Of a stretch of DNA of 64,000 bases, positions 51,365-61,816 are shown piece by piece. The notes beneath the pieces are model-generated. The model made no database searches. It saw only the letters and a program-made list of their open reading frames with translations, and was not told where the DNA came from. Made by a program: the position numbers and the translations under genes. Each line of letters starts with the position of its first letter. Within the stretch, counting starts at the first letter, position 1. The stretch is from Sphingobacterium paludis (lineage in GTDB: Bacteria; Bacteroidota; Bacteroidia; Sphingobacteriales; Sphingobacteriaceae), in contig NZ_SNZV01000007.1 of the NCBI RefSeq assembly GCF_004364125.1, forward strand, positions 186,001-250,000, read 5' to 3'.

Positions 51365-54300
51365 CTACATTTTTTTCCAATTACTTAATTCAAATTCTAT
51401 TTTTTGACGTAAGGGTAGTCTAAGCTCAAAAACTACAAGGCTTTCTTCGTCCGGCAGTAACCTAAGTGAACCATGATGCAGTTCGGTTAGCGATTTTGCC
51501 AGGGAGAGCCCTATTCCTGTTCCCGGCCTATTGTTTCCCCGTAATCTGAAAAACGGCTCAAAAACGCGTTCGCGGAGGGTTGCTGGAATACCTTTTCCAT
51601 CATTACGAATGCTAATGATAAACTCCTGCCCCCCGTCGTCTGCAACAAACAGGGCAACATGCGCCATGGTACCCGCATATTTGATGGCATTGGATAGCAG
51701 GTTGGTCACAATCTTCACCAAAGCTTCTTTATCTGCGAAAGCTTGCAAAGGGTCATCGGGGATAGTTATCGTCAATTTGATATGGTGCTGGTTGGCCTCC
51801 GGCATAAAATTGGCAACTTGTTCCGTAAGCAGCGCACGAATATCTGTATTCACAAAGTTCAATCCAAACTGATCGATCTCCGTTTTTCGGAAATCCAATA
51901 ATTGACTAGTAAGCTCTACCAATCGTTTTGCGTTGCGCTGCACCATAGCCAAGCTTTTTTTCATCGATTCTTCCTTTGCCCGCCCAGCAAGCAGCTCAAT
52001 AGGGCCTGCGATAAGCGTGATGGGCGTTTGAATTTCATGGGCAATGTTAGTGAAAAACTCAATTTTGGCACGATACACATCTTTTTCCTTCTCGTGCTCA
52101 AATAGCTTTTGCTTTTGAAGATTTTTACGTTCCAAATACTGATGATAGGTATGCACTGCGTACCAAATGACGAAGATACCCGCCAACACATAAAGCGCAT
52201 ACGCATAGCCAGTTCGCCAGTACGGGGGTAATATTTTGATATGTAAATGACGCTCCTCACCGATCCAGCTGTCGACGTTACATTTCGCACGAACGGTGAA
52301 GGTATAATCTCCTGGCGATAAATCGGTAAAATAAGCCTTGCGATTTCGACTGAGGTAGGTTCCTTTGCTATCAATCCCACTCATAAAGAAGGCATAGCGC
52401 GTGACCTCCGGAGACGAGTAATTTAGGGCGGCAAACTCGATGCTGAAATTATTTTGCAGGTAACTCAACACTACCGTATCTGTATACAATACCGAGCGGC
52501 TAAGGGGGCTATTTTCTGCTTCGGGTACCACCTCCCTGTTGTTTATCTGAAAGCCTGTAATGTAGGTCGCCGGGCCAGCACTTGTTTGTTGAAAATCCTT
52601 CGGATCAAAAACGATTAAACCTTTTACCGATCCGAAATACATCTTGCCGGCGGGATCTTTGTAAGCCGAGCTGAAATTAAACTGATCGGTGATCAATCCA
52701 TTCGCCTTCGTATACGTTTTAATGTTGCCCGTCTGCCGATCGTAGCAGATCAGACCTTTCAGGGAGCTTATCCACAGCCGCTTTTCATCATCTTCCAGCA
52801 CCCGAAAAAGCATATTGGTCGGTAAGCCATGCTCCATTGTAATCTTTTGCTGCAGTTTCCCGTCGGGGCTAACCTTCATGAGTCCGCCACCGCCCGTAGT
52901 AAACCATAGGCCATGGTCGCTATCTTCGTAGATGCCATAAACTGGAAACTCATCAACATACTTCCCGTTAACTTGGTCAGCAAAGCGAATATTGCCTTTG
53001 TTTCCTGTTTTAGGATGATAGAAGAACGTTCCCCTGTTGATACTGCCCGTCCAAATCCGGCCTTGCGAATCTTCCGTGATGTCGAAAACGTAGCTGTTGG
53101 TGGGAACCTCTTTAACGCGGGCAAACGTCTTCGCTTTTCGGTCGTAGGTAAACAGTCCAGAGCCGCCGTATCCCGTACCCACCAGAATGGTATGATCTCG
53201 CGTTTCATGTACAGACAACACGAAATCACTTGACGGCCCCTCTTTTTCACCGATTAATTTAAAACGATCTGTCACCAGGCCACGCCGTACATCCAAAATT
53301 TCCATACCATTGTAAAAGGGGCCGAAAAACAGCTGATTACCCGATGCCAGCATTCCGTGAATATTTGGATAGGGAACTATTCCTTTATGGTTTGCAAACA
53401 GGTAGTTCGTAAACTGACCATCCTGCATGTTTAATTTGTTCAATCCGCCATCTTCGGTTCCGATCCAGAGATTTCCCCTATCGTCGGGGCATATCTCTCG
53501 CACGGCACTTCCAGAGATGGCATTGACACCAGCGACAGGATAGTATTTTTTGAACCGGGCGTTCTTTTTGGAATAATAATTCAAGCCCCCAAAAAAGGTA
53601 CCTGCCCACATTCCTCCCTCGCGATCCTGATACACACTGTAAACCGCATTATCCGCAATAGCGTAGGGATCATCGGCGTGCTTGCGTAAATTCACGCAAT
53701 GTTTCGTGCTTAAGTTATAGATGTAGATACCCGATTCTGTAGCTACCCAGCATTCGTTACGCCCAGATAGGGCTAAATCTCGCACATAAATATCCGCATT
53801 GGTTCGCGCACCCAAATCTAGCGATGTTAACGCACCCGTAGCCAAGTCGTATGACTTTAGGCCTTGCTTGAAGCAGCCGATCAAAACCGTTTGGTCATCG
53901 GCAAATAAAATCTTGCTAATGGATCTTAAATTTTCAGGGATGTTTTTTCCCAGCACGGATCGTGTCGATGTTTGCTTTTTTTCAATATCGTATACGGTAA
54001 TAGACCCTTGATGATTACCGATCCATAGCCTGTTTCTACTATCGTCAATGCTGATACACGAGGCCTGAATTTTCAGGTTCTCCACCCGTTTTTGATCAAT
54101 GTGGTAAACATGGAGTTCGGAATTTAGTGAAAACCACAAGTTGTTATGCCGGTCTACTTGCAAGTGGCTGACATAGTTAGGACTGACTTCTTGAAGCATA
54201 TGAAATACCTCTTTATAGGGGTCATATCGAAAGATTCCACGACCCGTGCCAATCCACAACATGCCATTCTTATCCTCTGCCAACGCAGTGATAATATTGT

Positions 54301-54553
54301 TTCCTAAGTACCCAAATTTATCATTCTTATTGCGAAAGCTTTTGAAATTATATCCGTCGAATCGGTTTAAGCCTCCCCTCGTGGCCACCCAGAGCAGCCC
54401 TTTGCTATCCTGCATAACAGCAGAAACGGAATTATGCGCTAAGCCATCTTCCGTTTGGTAATGCTTGAAATAATACTGATCCTGTCCTCGACATAAGGAC
54501 ATCATAGCAAGTAATAATACTTCAATAAGAATCAATAAGGATAGGTTTCGCAT
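51365..54553 (-). CDS. Two-component propeller sensor histidine kinase (HTCS kinase part)
   Basis: A 1062-residue membrane kinase. Signal peptide 1-23; two seven-bladed propellers of the Reg_prop type (repeats such as DSKGLLWVATRGGLNRFDG, DKNGMLWIGTGRGIFRYD) to about 690; a Y_Y_Y domain to about 765; a membrane helix near 782-800; HisKA with phospho-acceptor His839 in NIAHEIQTP; HATPase with N-box NLLSNAIKYA and GTGIGLSLA near 1011. It ends WKKM-stop at an A7 run with no receiver or AraC domain; these are encoded in the next frame. It should sense a glycan fragment in the periplasm. Confidence 0.93.
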   Translation of the reverse strand: MRNLSLLILIEVLLLAMMSLCRGQDQYYFKHYQTEDGLAHNSVSAVMQDSKGLLWVATRGGLNRFDGYNFKSFRNKNDKFGYLGNNIITALAEDKNGMLWIGTGRGIFRYDPYKEVFHMLQEVSPNYVSHLQVDRHNNLWFSLNSELHVYHIDQKRVENLKIQASCISIDDSRNRLWIGNHQGSITVYDIEKKQTSTRSVLGKNIPENLRSISKILFADDQTVLIGCFKQGLKSYDLATGALTSLDLGARTNADIYVRDLALSGRNECWVATESGIYIYNLSTKHCVNLRKHADDPYAIADNAVYSVYQDREGGMWAGTFFGGLNYYSKKNARFKKYYPVAGVNAISGSAVREICPDDRGNLWIGTEDGGLNKLNMQDGQFTNYLFANHKGIVPYPNIHGMLASGNQLFFGPFYNGMEILDVRRGLVTDRFKLIGEKEGPSSDFVLSVHETRDHTILVGTGYGGSGLFTYDRKAKTFARVKEVPTNSYVFDITEDSQGRIWTGSINRGTFFYHPKTGNKGNIRFADQVNGKYVDEFPVYGIYEDSDHGLWFTTGGGGLMKVSPDGKLQQKITMEHGLPTNMLFRVLEDDEKRLWISSLKGLICYDRQTGNIKTYTKANGLITDQFNFSSAYKDPAGKMYFGSVKGLIVFDPKDFQQTSAGPATYITGFQINNREVVPEAENSPLSRSVLYTDTVVLSYLQNNFSIEFAALNYSSPEVTRYAFFMSGIDSKGTYLSRNRKAYFTDLSPGDYTFTVRAKCNVDSWIGEERHLHIKILPPYWRTGYAYALYVLAGIFVIWYAVHTYHQYLERKNLQKQKLFEHEKEKDVYRAKIEFFTNIAHEIQTPITLIAGPIELLAGRAKEESMKKSLAMVQRNAKRLVELTSQLLDFRKTEIDQFGLNFVNTDIRALLTEQVANFMPEANQHHIKLTITIPDDPLQAFADKEALVKIVTNLLSNAIKYAGTMAHVALFVADDGGQEFIISIRNDGKGIPATLRERVFEPFFRLRGNNRPGTGIGLSLAKSLTELHHGSLRLLPDEESLVVFELRLPLRQKIEFELSNWKKM
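51370..51376 (-). other. Run of seven A at the kinase-regulator junction
   Basis: In the coding sense the kinase ends TGG AAA AAA ATG TAG, with seven consecutive A. Adding one A gives an open frame through GTA GCA GGT ATG into the response regulator. The resulting single protein would have the normal HTCS order. Possible causes: sequencing error, slippage, or true gene split. Confidence 0.85.
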
Positions 54554-54566
54554 AGTTTATAATATC

Positions 54567-54598
54567 CAAATATATACAATTCGTTGGAGAAGTTACAA
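54567..54598 (-). promoter_or_regulatory. Promoter of the sensor kinase gene
   Basis: On the minus strand TTG (54598-54596), a 21-base spacer and TATATTTG (54574-54567). The -7 octamer is identical to that of the first tRNA-Arg promoter. It lies 13 bases before the kinase start codon, so the leader is very short. Confidence 0.6.
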
Positions 54599-54972
54599 CT
54601 CCAAAATTCGTCGTCTAGCGGCTTTAAGGAATGGTAAAGATAGCTCCTGAAAAGGCGGCCCAATCGATTCGTTAGCCCGAAAATGCATTTTGAGACGCAT
54701 CGACAAAAAGATGAGCAAATTTTACAATAGTCATTTCTTTACTTTGAACTATAGTTAACAAATTAATAAACACACGGCCATACTTTTCCTCAAGTCCTGC
54801 GCCTGTACTCCTTCCGAGGGTGTAGCTATACACCGCCGCGCCGCGGGAACGCTGGGCATGGAAATGAAAGGCTGAACGAGGAGATAATCTACGTAAACAT
54901 GATGCGATGCGCGACAACATCCAATTCTTGTCGACAATAACCTAACGTTGTAAAACTTCTAAATATAAACCT
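54599..54972. other. Regulatory gap upstream of the SusC gene
   Basis: No gene seen. One palindrome, GGTGTA-GCTA-TACACC (54819-54834), is a possible regulator-binding site. The surrounding DNA is GC-richer than the neighbours (CCGCCGCGCCGCGG at about 54834-54847). No clear TAnnTTTG box near the SusC start. Confidence 0.45.
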
Positions 54973-57900
54973 ATGATAAACACCTACATGCTACGGCATA
55001 CGAGTAAGTTTTTGAGACAAAAAGACATCTTGCTACTGCTGTGCTGCTTCCTATTTCCAGTCGTCACTTGGGCGCAAACCGTCTCCATCATGGGCACAGT
55101 AAAGGATACGCAGACGGATACGCCCATACAAGGTGCTGCTATTAAAATCCAAAACAGCGATGTAGCGACTAGTTCGGATCTTGAGGGAAAGTTTACGTTG
55201 GATGTGCCTGCTAACGCCGTTTTATTAATCTCCTCTGTAGGCTATGCCCCCCAGACGATCGCTTTGGGCAATAGAAGGACGCTACAGATAGACCTCACGC
55301 CGACCAACGAATCACTCGAAGAAGTTGTCGTGGTGGGATATGGCGCCATGCAGAAAAAAGATCTCACCGGGTCGATTATCCAAATTCGGCCGGATAAAAT
55401 TGCGAATGAAAATCCTAAAACCGTTCAGGACATTCTACGGGGCACGCCCGGTATCCGCGTAGGATACAATGCATCCGCGAAAGGCGGCGGCGGTATCAAC
55501 ATCCGTGGGCAACGGTCGGTGTTTGATGCCGGAAACCGGAATAGCCCGCTTTTAATTTTGGATGGTATGCCGTTTTATGGCGAGCTTTCGGAAATAAACC
55601 CAGACGATATTGAACAAATCGACGTGTTGAAAGATGCCTCCGCGGCAGCTATTTATGGTTCAAAATCAGCAAGTGGTGTTATCATTATCAGCACTAAAAA
55701 AGGTAAGCAAGGAAAACCAGTCATCAACCTGACAACAAATATAGGCACGACGACCGTCGCCAGAATTCGGGAGCGTTTTAGCACAGAAGGCTACTTACAG
55801 CATCGTGAAGATTGGCTTACCAAAAACACCTACGGTGTAAATCCGGAAACGGGTGACTACGAAGCCTATCAGGGCGGCGGTTACAACAATAGGCCCGGCT
55901 ACTTTGTTCGTCCAGACCGCTTACCATCGTCCGTCTCTATCGACGATTGGCGAGCCTACGACCAGAATGTGGGCGATCAGTCTGACTTAAGTATATGGGC
56001 ACGAAGACTCGGATTTAACGGGAACATACTCCAAAATTTTCTAGACGGCAAAACGGAAAATTGGCGTGACCGTACCTATCGTAACGGTTTTGATCAAGAT
56101 TACAACATCAGCGTAAGCGGAGCAAGTGAACGCACCAATTATTACCTTTCTATGGGCTACCTGAAAAACCAAGGTGCAGAAGTGAGCGATGCCTACCGTG
56201 CGGTTCGCGCCAATATGAAAGTCGACACAAAAGTGACCGATTGGTTTGAGGTTGGTGCAAACGTCAATTTCCAAGATCGATCCGATGGCAATGTTGGCAT
56301 AGATCTGGATCAATCCATGCGTAACAGCCCTTTCGCTGACTATGCGGATGAAATGGGTAATCCTACGCAGTTTCCATTGAGCGCGGAATATAGCCAGCGC
56401 GGCTACAACTATGATTTTCAAAGACAATATCTGGAATTAGATAAAGGCTATACAGTGTTAAACAGTATTGTTTATGCGAAGATCAAATTGCCTTTCAACA
56501 TTACGTATGCCTTTAATGCGTCGCCTCGCTTCCAGTTTTTTTACGACCGCTATTTTATGTCTGCCGAACTGCCCGGCTCAAATCCCGCCACACGAGGAGC
56601 GAATCGCGAACAAGCGAAACGCCTGGACTGGTCGCTAAATAATACCATCACATGGGATAAAACCTTCGCGGACAAACATCGCTTTACCGTAACACTCGTG
56701 CAGGAAGCGGAGGAGCTGCGACTATGGCGCGACCGAATCGAAGCACGGAATATCTTGCCATCCGATGCATTAGGCTTTCATAATGTGGGCTATGGTTCCA
56801 AACAAGATAGTAATTTTTCCAACGAAGACACGCAAGAAACCGCTGATGGCCTCTTAGGACGTATTTTTTACTCCTACGATGACCGATATTTGCTGACGGC
56901 CTCTATCCGCCGCGATGGCTCTTCCGCATTCGGAACGTCTAACCCCTATGCAAGTTTCCGCTCGATATCCGGTGCATGGTCCTTTACCAACGAAAAGTTC
57001 TTCAAGTGGGGTCACATCATGAATTCCGGCAAGTTACGCCTTTCTTACGGCGAGAACGGAAACCGTGCGCTCGGCAACCCCTATTTTGCCCTAGCTAACC
57101 TCTCGGCTGGTGGCGGCAAAATGCATGGGTACATCAATCCATCTGGTGATTTATCGCTATATCGTTATTTGATGATGGATAGGCTGGCCAACCCCAATTT
57201 ACGCTGGGAAAAAACCGACTCCTGGAACTTAGGCCTTGATTTTGGGTTTCTAAATGATCGTATTTCAGGTACGTTCGAATATTACAAAACCATTACACAA
57301 GACATGATCATGACGGAGCGCCTGGCTAGTTTCACAGGCTTTCAAGGCATAGCAACGAACCTAGGGCGTGTGGATAACAGTGGGGTTGAGCTGGCCCTAA
57401 ATACCGTTAACATCAGGAAAGATAATTTCCAATGGTCTACCACGCTTGGCTTCTCGTACAACAAAAATACCATTAAACACCTCTACTATGACTACGTCGA
57501 TGTCTTGGATGATCAGGGTAACGTAGTCGGCCGCAAAGAGTCTGATGACCTGCAGAACAATTGGTTTATCGGTAAGCCTATAGGCGTCATATGGAACTAC
57601 CGTGTGACCGGAATCTGGCAAGCCAATGAAGTGGAAGAGGCCGCTCGTTACGGCCAAAAACCGGGCGATCCGAAAGTCGCCAATAACTATACGGCAGATG
57701 ATGTCGTGAATGCCAATGGGACGGTAACACACGTATACAACAATTTTGATAAGGAATTCCTTGGTCAAAGCATCGCGCCCTACCACTGGTCAATGCGTAA
57801 CGAATTTATACTTTGGAAGAACTTAAACTTTTCCTTCAACATCTATTCTTACGCGGGGCACAAGAGCCTATTTGGCGACTACCTCAATAACGATGATAAT

Positions 57901-58260
57901 GGTGGGCGAATGCAATACGGGATGGCAAACTTGCCCGCAAAAGAATACTGGACACCGGAAAATCCCACCAACGAATATGGACGTATCGAGGCCGCAGGCC
58001 CTACGGGTGCCGCTTCCGCAGGAAAACTATACGACCGCACATTCATCCGACTTGAAAATATATCAGTGGGTTACACCTTGCCACATGCTTGGACATCCCG
58101 TTACAATATAAACCGCGTAAAAATTTTCGGAACGATTCGGAACGTTGCTACCTGGGCGAAAGACTGGGAATATGGTGACCCGGAAGCAAACCCTGCCTTC
58201 GACCAAGGTGGCGGCTTAGCCACGCGATTGTACAACCTTGGTCTTAACTTAGTTTTTTAA
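54973..58260 (+). CDS. SusC/RagA TonB-linked outer-membrane receptor (no STN domain)
   Basis: A 1095-residue receptor. Signal peptide to about 35 (TWAQ), carboxypeptidase-D-like domain at about 40-115 (IMGTVKDTQTDTPIQGAAI), TonB-box region EEVVVVGYGAMQKKDLTG, plug (VLKDASAAAIYGSKSASGVIIISTKKG) and barrel ending LYNLGLNLVF. The STN domain is absent, in keeping with control by the adjacent two-component system rather than a sigma/FecR pair. ATGs at 54973 and 54988 are both possible. The SusD gene follows by 34 bases. Confidence 0.95.
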   Translation: MINTYMLRHTSKFLRQKDILLLLCCFLFPVVTWAQTVSIMGTVKDTQTDTPIQGAAIKIQNSDVATSSDLEGKFTLDVPANAVLLISSVGYAPQTIALGNRRTLQIDLTPTNESLEEVVVVGYGAMQKKDLTGSIIQIRPDKIANENPKTVQDILRGTPGIRVGYNASAKGGGGINIRGQRSVFDAGNRNSPLLILDGMPFYGELSEINPDDIEQIDVLKDASAAAIYGSKSASGVIIISTKKGKQGKPVINLTTNIGTTTVARIRERFSTEGYLQHREDWLTKNTYGVNPETGDYEAYQGGGYNNRPGYFVRPDRLPSSVSIDDWRAYDQNVGDQSDLSIWARRLGFNGNILQNFLDGKTENWRDRTYRNGFDQDYNISVSGASERTNYYLSMGYLKNQGAEVSDAYRAVRANMKVDTKVTDWFEVGANVNFQDRSDGNVGIDLDQSMRNSPFADYADEMGNPTQFPLSAEYSQRGYNYDFQRQYLELDKGYTVLNSIVYAKIKLPFNITYAFNASPRFQFFYDRYFMSAELPGSNPATRGANREQAKRLDWSLNNTITWDKTFADKHRFTVTLVQEAEELRLWRDRIEARNILPSDALGFHNVGYGSKQDSNFSNEDTQETADGLLGRIFYSYDDRYLLTASIRRDGSSAFGTSNPYASFRSISGAWSFTNEKFFKWGHIMNSGKLRLSYGENGNRALGNPYFALANLSAGGGKMHGYINPSGDLSLYRYLMMDRLANPNLRWEKTDSWNLGLDFGFLNDRISGTFEYYKTITQDMIMTERLASFTGFQGIATNLGRVDNSGVELALNTVNIRKDNFQWSTTLGFSYNKNTIKHLYYDYVDVLDDQGNVVGRKESDDLQNNWFIGKPIGVIWNYRVTGIWQANEVEEAARYGQKPGDPKVANNYTADDVVNANGTVTHVYNNFDKEFLGQSIAPYHWSMRNEFILWKNLNFSFNIYSYAGHKSLFGDYLNNDDNGGRMQYGMANLPAKEYWTPENPTNEYGRIEAAGPTGAASAGKLYDRTFIRLENISVGYTLPHAWTSRYNINRVKIFGTIRNVATWAKDWEYGDPEANPAFDQGGGLATRLYNLGLNLVF

Positions 58261-58294
58261 TCCCTACGCTCTTGCGTTTATTAATTATTCGACG

Positions 58295-60292
58295 ATGAAA
58301 TTTAAAAGAGTAAATACGATATCGCTTACCCTACTGCTAGGCGGCATGTTACTAGCCAGCAGCTGCAGTCGTGATTTTTTGACACCGAAGCCTTTGTCTT
58401 TTTACGAGCCGAATGCCACCTTTACTACAGAAGCCGGATTAATGTCTGCCATGGCGATATCCGACAGGCACCTCAAGTTGTATTGGGCCACAGATCATAA
58501 CGAGATGCTCACCATGGGCACCGAATATATCTTCTCCGAGCTTATGGTTGCAGCAGCCACAGACAAACGCAATATGCTTTGTGATGTCGCCAACATGTTG
58601 ACGCCAACGAGTGAAACCTCCTACCAAAACATCGACCGCACAAACAGTATCTGGTACCTTTGGGAAGAAACATATAAGGGTATTATGTTTGCCAATACGA
58701 TTATCCACTATGTGGATGGGGTTCAGGAAATTGATGAGGCAACCAAAAATGCCTATAAAGGCCGGGCGTACTTTCACCGGGCCTTCCGGTACATGGCGCT
58801 CGTTTTTCAATTTGGCGACGTGCCTTTAGTAGCCAGTCTTTTGGAAGCGCCTAAACAGAATTACCGAAGCACCCAACGCGACGCCATCCTCCAAATGCTT
58901 ACCCACGATATGGAACTCGCCGTACAATGGGTGCCCAACCAAAGTGAGATCGGGCTAGTAGGTATGGTGAATAAAGGCGCATGCCGTATGCTTTTAGCCA
59001 AATGCTACCTTGCAATAGGCGAATATGCAAAAGCCAAGGAACAATTGGATATCATTATCAACGAATCGGGCTACTCGCTTATGGAGAACAGCTTTGGAAC
59101 GTTTAACGACGGCGGCGAGGCGCGTACATGGCCCATAACCAGAAATGTGATATGGGATCTGCATCGCCCGGAAAATAAGCTGATCGCAGCCAACCGAGAG
59201 GTCATTATGGGCATGCCCAACCGGGGTGCCGAAGCTGAGTCATTCGTAAAGATGCTTACTATGCGCATCCTCTACCCTTTCGTATTCGACAACCGCATAC
59301 AGACAAAAGACGGAAAGCAAGCTTTACTAAACATTCGCCGTAATACGGGAGATTACAACGCTACTTACGATTACATGCGAGCTTTCGGACGCGGTATCGC
59401 TACCTTTCGCCCTACCAGTTTTCAAACAAAAGCCCTCTGGCATGTTAATGGCGCCATGGATGCTACGGATTTGCGCCACAGCTCAGCAGCTGGAAATTGG
59501 ATCCGGATGGAAGACTATAAAGTCAACAACAAAGCATCCACCGAGTTTGGGAAGCCACTCATGCTATTCGACAACGGAAGATTGTTGTGCAGTGACACGA
59601 TACGTCGTTGGTTTGATGTGCCTCATTACATCTTTTCCTTGGACGATCCCGTTAGCGAAGCGAATATCGTAGGATCAGACGGACATCGTGGGGCCACTAA
59701 CGGGGCCACAGCAGACTGGTACCTGTATCGTTTGGCAGAAGCCTATCTCCTGCGTGCCGAAGCCAAATATTACCTCAACCCGGGCGATGGAACGATTAAA
59801 GACGATTTAAACATCATCAGACGACGTGCACAATGCACGCAACTGTATCAAGGTGCCGTCACTATAGGTGATATTATGAACGAGCGCGCTCGTGAGCTGT
59901 ATTGGGAAGAATGGCGCAATGTGGAGCTAAAACGGGTATCACTATGCCTAGCAAGAAGCGGACGCCCAGATGAATGGGGAAACACCTATTCACTAGAAAC
60001 TTTCGATAAACAGACAGGAACAGATGCCATAGGCGGAAGCTATTGGTACCAGCGCATTGTGCACTACAGCATGTACAACAAAGGACCTATCCAAATCAAT
60101 TCTACAGGAAATAGCAACCCGAATTATACAATGGATAAAAAGAATATGTACTGGCCGATCCCCGAAGCAGCCATTACCGGTAATAAACGCGGCCAGTTGA
60201 GTCAAAATTTTGGCTACGATGGCTATAATGCCGCCACGCCGAAGTGGGAAAACTGGGAAGACGCTGTTGCCGACGAAAAAGAAACACAATAA
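58295..60292 (+). CDS. SusD/RagB-family nutrient-binding lipoprotein
   Basis: A 665-residue lipoprotein with lipobox ASSC at the N-terminus, TPR-type helices (RAYFHRAFRYMALVFQFGDVPLV, MLLAKCYLAIGEYAKAKEQLD) and the SusD C-terminal RARELYWEEWRNVELKRVSLC. It is longer than average SusD (about 550), with an insertion in the middle that may tailor substrate binding. Partner of the SusC at 54973-58260. Confidence 0.94.
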   Translation: MKFKRVNTISLTLLLGGMLLASSCSRDFLTPKPLSFYEPNATFTTEAGLMSAMAISDRHLKLYWATDHNEMLTMGTEYIFSELMVAAATDKRNMLCDVANMLTPTSETSYQNIDRTNSIWYLWEETYKGIMFANTIIHYVDGVQEIDEATKNAYKGRAYFHRAFRYMALVFQFGDVPLVASLLEAPKQNYRSTQRDAILQMLTHDMELAVQWVPNQSEIGLVGMVNKGACRMLLAKCYLAIGEYAKAKEQLDIIINESGYSLMENSFGTFNDGGEARTWPITRNVIWDLHRPENKLIAANREVIMGMPNRGAEAESFVKMLTMRILYPFVFDNRIQTKDGKQALLNIRRNTGDYNATYDYMRAFGRGIATFRPTSFQTKALWHVNGAMDATDLRHSSAAGNWIRMEDYKVNNKASTEFGKPLMLFDNGRLLCSDTIRRWFDVPHYIFSLDDPVSEANIVGSDGHRGATNGATADWYLYRLAEAYLLRAEAKYYLNPGDGTIKDDLNIIRRRAQCTQLYQGAVTIGDIMNERARELYWEEWRNVELKRVSLCLARSGRPDEWGNTYSLETFDKQTGTDAIGGSYWYQRIVHYSMYNKGPIQINSTGNSNPNYTMDKKNMYWPIPEAAITGNKRGQLSQNFGYDGYNAATPKWENWEDAVADEKETQ

Positions 60293-60328
60293 GCGGGAAG
60301 CGGTTCCGCGACCCTATGCCTAAGCGTA

Positions 60329-60367
60329 AACACGCGTATCATGCATCAAAAGCTTGATACGCGTGTT
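60329..60367. terminator. Bidirectional hairpin between SusD and sulfatase genes
   Basis: Perfect 13-bp arms (60329-60341 and 60355-60367) with a 13-base loop, followed by TTAGTTTT on the plus strand. Located between convergent genes. Confidence 0.75.
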
Positions 60368-60397
60368 AGTTTTCGGCTTTTCTGCCGCGCCAGCGCA

Positions 60398-61816
60398 CTA
60401 GAAAGGCACATCCATGAGTAAGCCAGTATCGTGCTGGGCTTTCATCCACTGCCGTAACTTCTTTCGCATTCTTTCCATGATTTTGTTATACGCCGGATCT
60501 CCCGCAAGATTGTGTAATTCGTCCGGATCCTGCTGCAGATCATAAAATTCAAATTCCGGATGCCCGACAATACGACCGGTCAAAAAGCGAGCCTGTTTAT
60601 CAGTCGCGGCACGCCTATGCCACGATGTAAACACCTGCCCTTTATTGGAGGTATTGGTCATATATTTAATATGATAGATACTTTCCGGATTAAGATTCCA
60701 AATCAGCTTGTACCGTTGATCACGCACACTACGGATGGGAAAAGCAGGTCCTTCGGGAATATTGTTATGGATGCCGTAGGCAAAATCACGGTGTTTCCCT
60801 TTGGGGTTCTTCAATACGGCGCGAAAGCTTTTTCCATCAAGCGCACGCAAAGGCTTTCCGCCGGCAATATCAATGAGCAAGGGCGTGATGTCCTCATATT
60901 GCACGATAGCCTCTGTTATGGAGGGAGCTTGAACAACCTTTGGCCAGCGGATCAGCATGGAGCTTCTTTGGCCATTATCATACAAGGTCCATTTCCCTCC
61001 TGGAAACTGCGGGCCCTGCTCGCCCAGGAAGATCACGAGGGTATTGTCTAATCGACCTTGCGAGTCTAGCAAAGCCAACACATCACCCACTTGGTTATCC
61101 AAACGGCGTACCTCGGCGAGGTACTTCGCGAATTGCCTTCGCGTGGGCTCGGTATCGACCCAGTGCGCCGGCAATTTTAGCTGCTGTGGGTCAAATTCAT
61201 CAGGGTCGCCAACAGTCCAAGGCGCATGCGGATTAATGCTCATTAAAAACAAACAATATGGAGATTCTTCCTGCATGAATTTCGCGATGCTGTCCAGAAA
61301 ATAATCGTCTGTTTCTGCCACACAATTTGGCTCAAAACCGGAGATGATGGTAAATGGAAACGACGACTTGGGTTTCGTCATATGATCTTTTCCACTCAAA
61401 CCAACCCTGTAGCCCAAGTCCGTCAAATAATGCGCAACACTTTTTATGTTATCGACCACAGGCTTATGATTTTGATAAGCACCATGTCTGGCGGGATAAA
61501 GCCCTGTAAAAAGGGAAGCACGGGTTGGTACACACATAGCTTCCGATGCAATCAGGTTGTTGAACTGTAAACCTTCTTCTGCCAGCCTATCAATGTGGGT
61601 TGTCTTCAAATTTTCTCCGCCATAACAGCTGAGCTGCCTACTGTCCAAATCGTCCGCCATAATAATAACGATATTGGGCTTCGAAGCTGACACGGCTTTT
61701 GCACGGTCGGCAACCAGAGATTGTGAACATGCACTATGACAAGTGAAAAAGAAGGTGAAACAGCTTAGTGTGAGCATGTAAAATCGATGGATGTTTTTTC
61801 TGTCTGTATACATCAT
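60398..61816 (-). CDS. Secreted S1-family sulfatase (sulfamidase-like)
   Basis: A 472-residue exported sulfatase (signal about 1-31). Metal-binding Asp55-Asp56 in IMADDLDSR; the formylglycine site CVPTR at 95-99 followed by ASLFTGLYPARHG; GLSGKDHM and INPHAPW contribute to the sulfate pocket. The overall form resembles the N-sulfoglucosamine sulfohydrolase branch. It needs a maturation enzyme that oxidises Cys95; the SUMF protein at 6554-7540 lacks the cysteines for this, so the maturase is elsewhere. It is divergent from the third SusC gene and convergent with SusD. Confidence 0.9.
   Translation of the reverse strand: MMYTDRKNIHRFYMLTLSCFTFFFTCHSACSQSLVADRAKAVSASKPNIVIIMADDLDSRQLSCYGGENLKTTHIDRLAEEGLQFNNLIASEAMCVPTRASLFTGLYPARHGAYQNHKPVVDNIKSVAHYLTDLGYRVGLSGKDHMTKPKSSFPFTIISGFEPNCVAETDDYFLDSIAKFMQEESPYCLFLMSINPHAPWTVGDPDEFDPQQLKLPAHWVDTEPTRRQFAKYLAEVRRLDNQVGDVLALLDSQGRLDNTLVIFLGEQGPQFPGGKWTLYDNGQRSSMLIRWPKVVQAPSITEAIVQYEDITPLLIDIAGGKPLRALDGKSFRAVLKNPKGKHRDFAYGIHNNIPEGPAFPIRSVRDQRYKLIWNLNPESIYHIKYMTNTSNKGQVFTSWHRRAATDKQARFLTGRIVGHPEFEFYDLQQDPDELHNLAGDPAYNKIMERMRKKLRQWMKAQHDTGLLMDVPF

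Noticed and set aside
54672..54937. Two minus-strand ORFs of 60-82 codons in the SusC upstream gap
   Set aside because: Cys/Arg/Ser-rich chance translations without start signals or known domains; they overlap each other in different frames.
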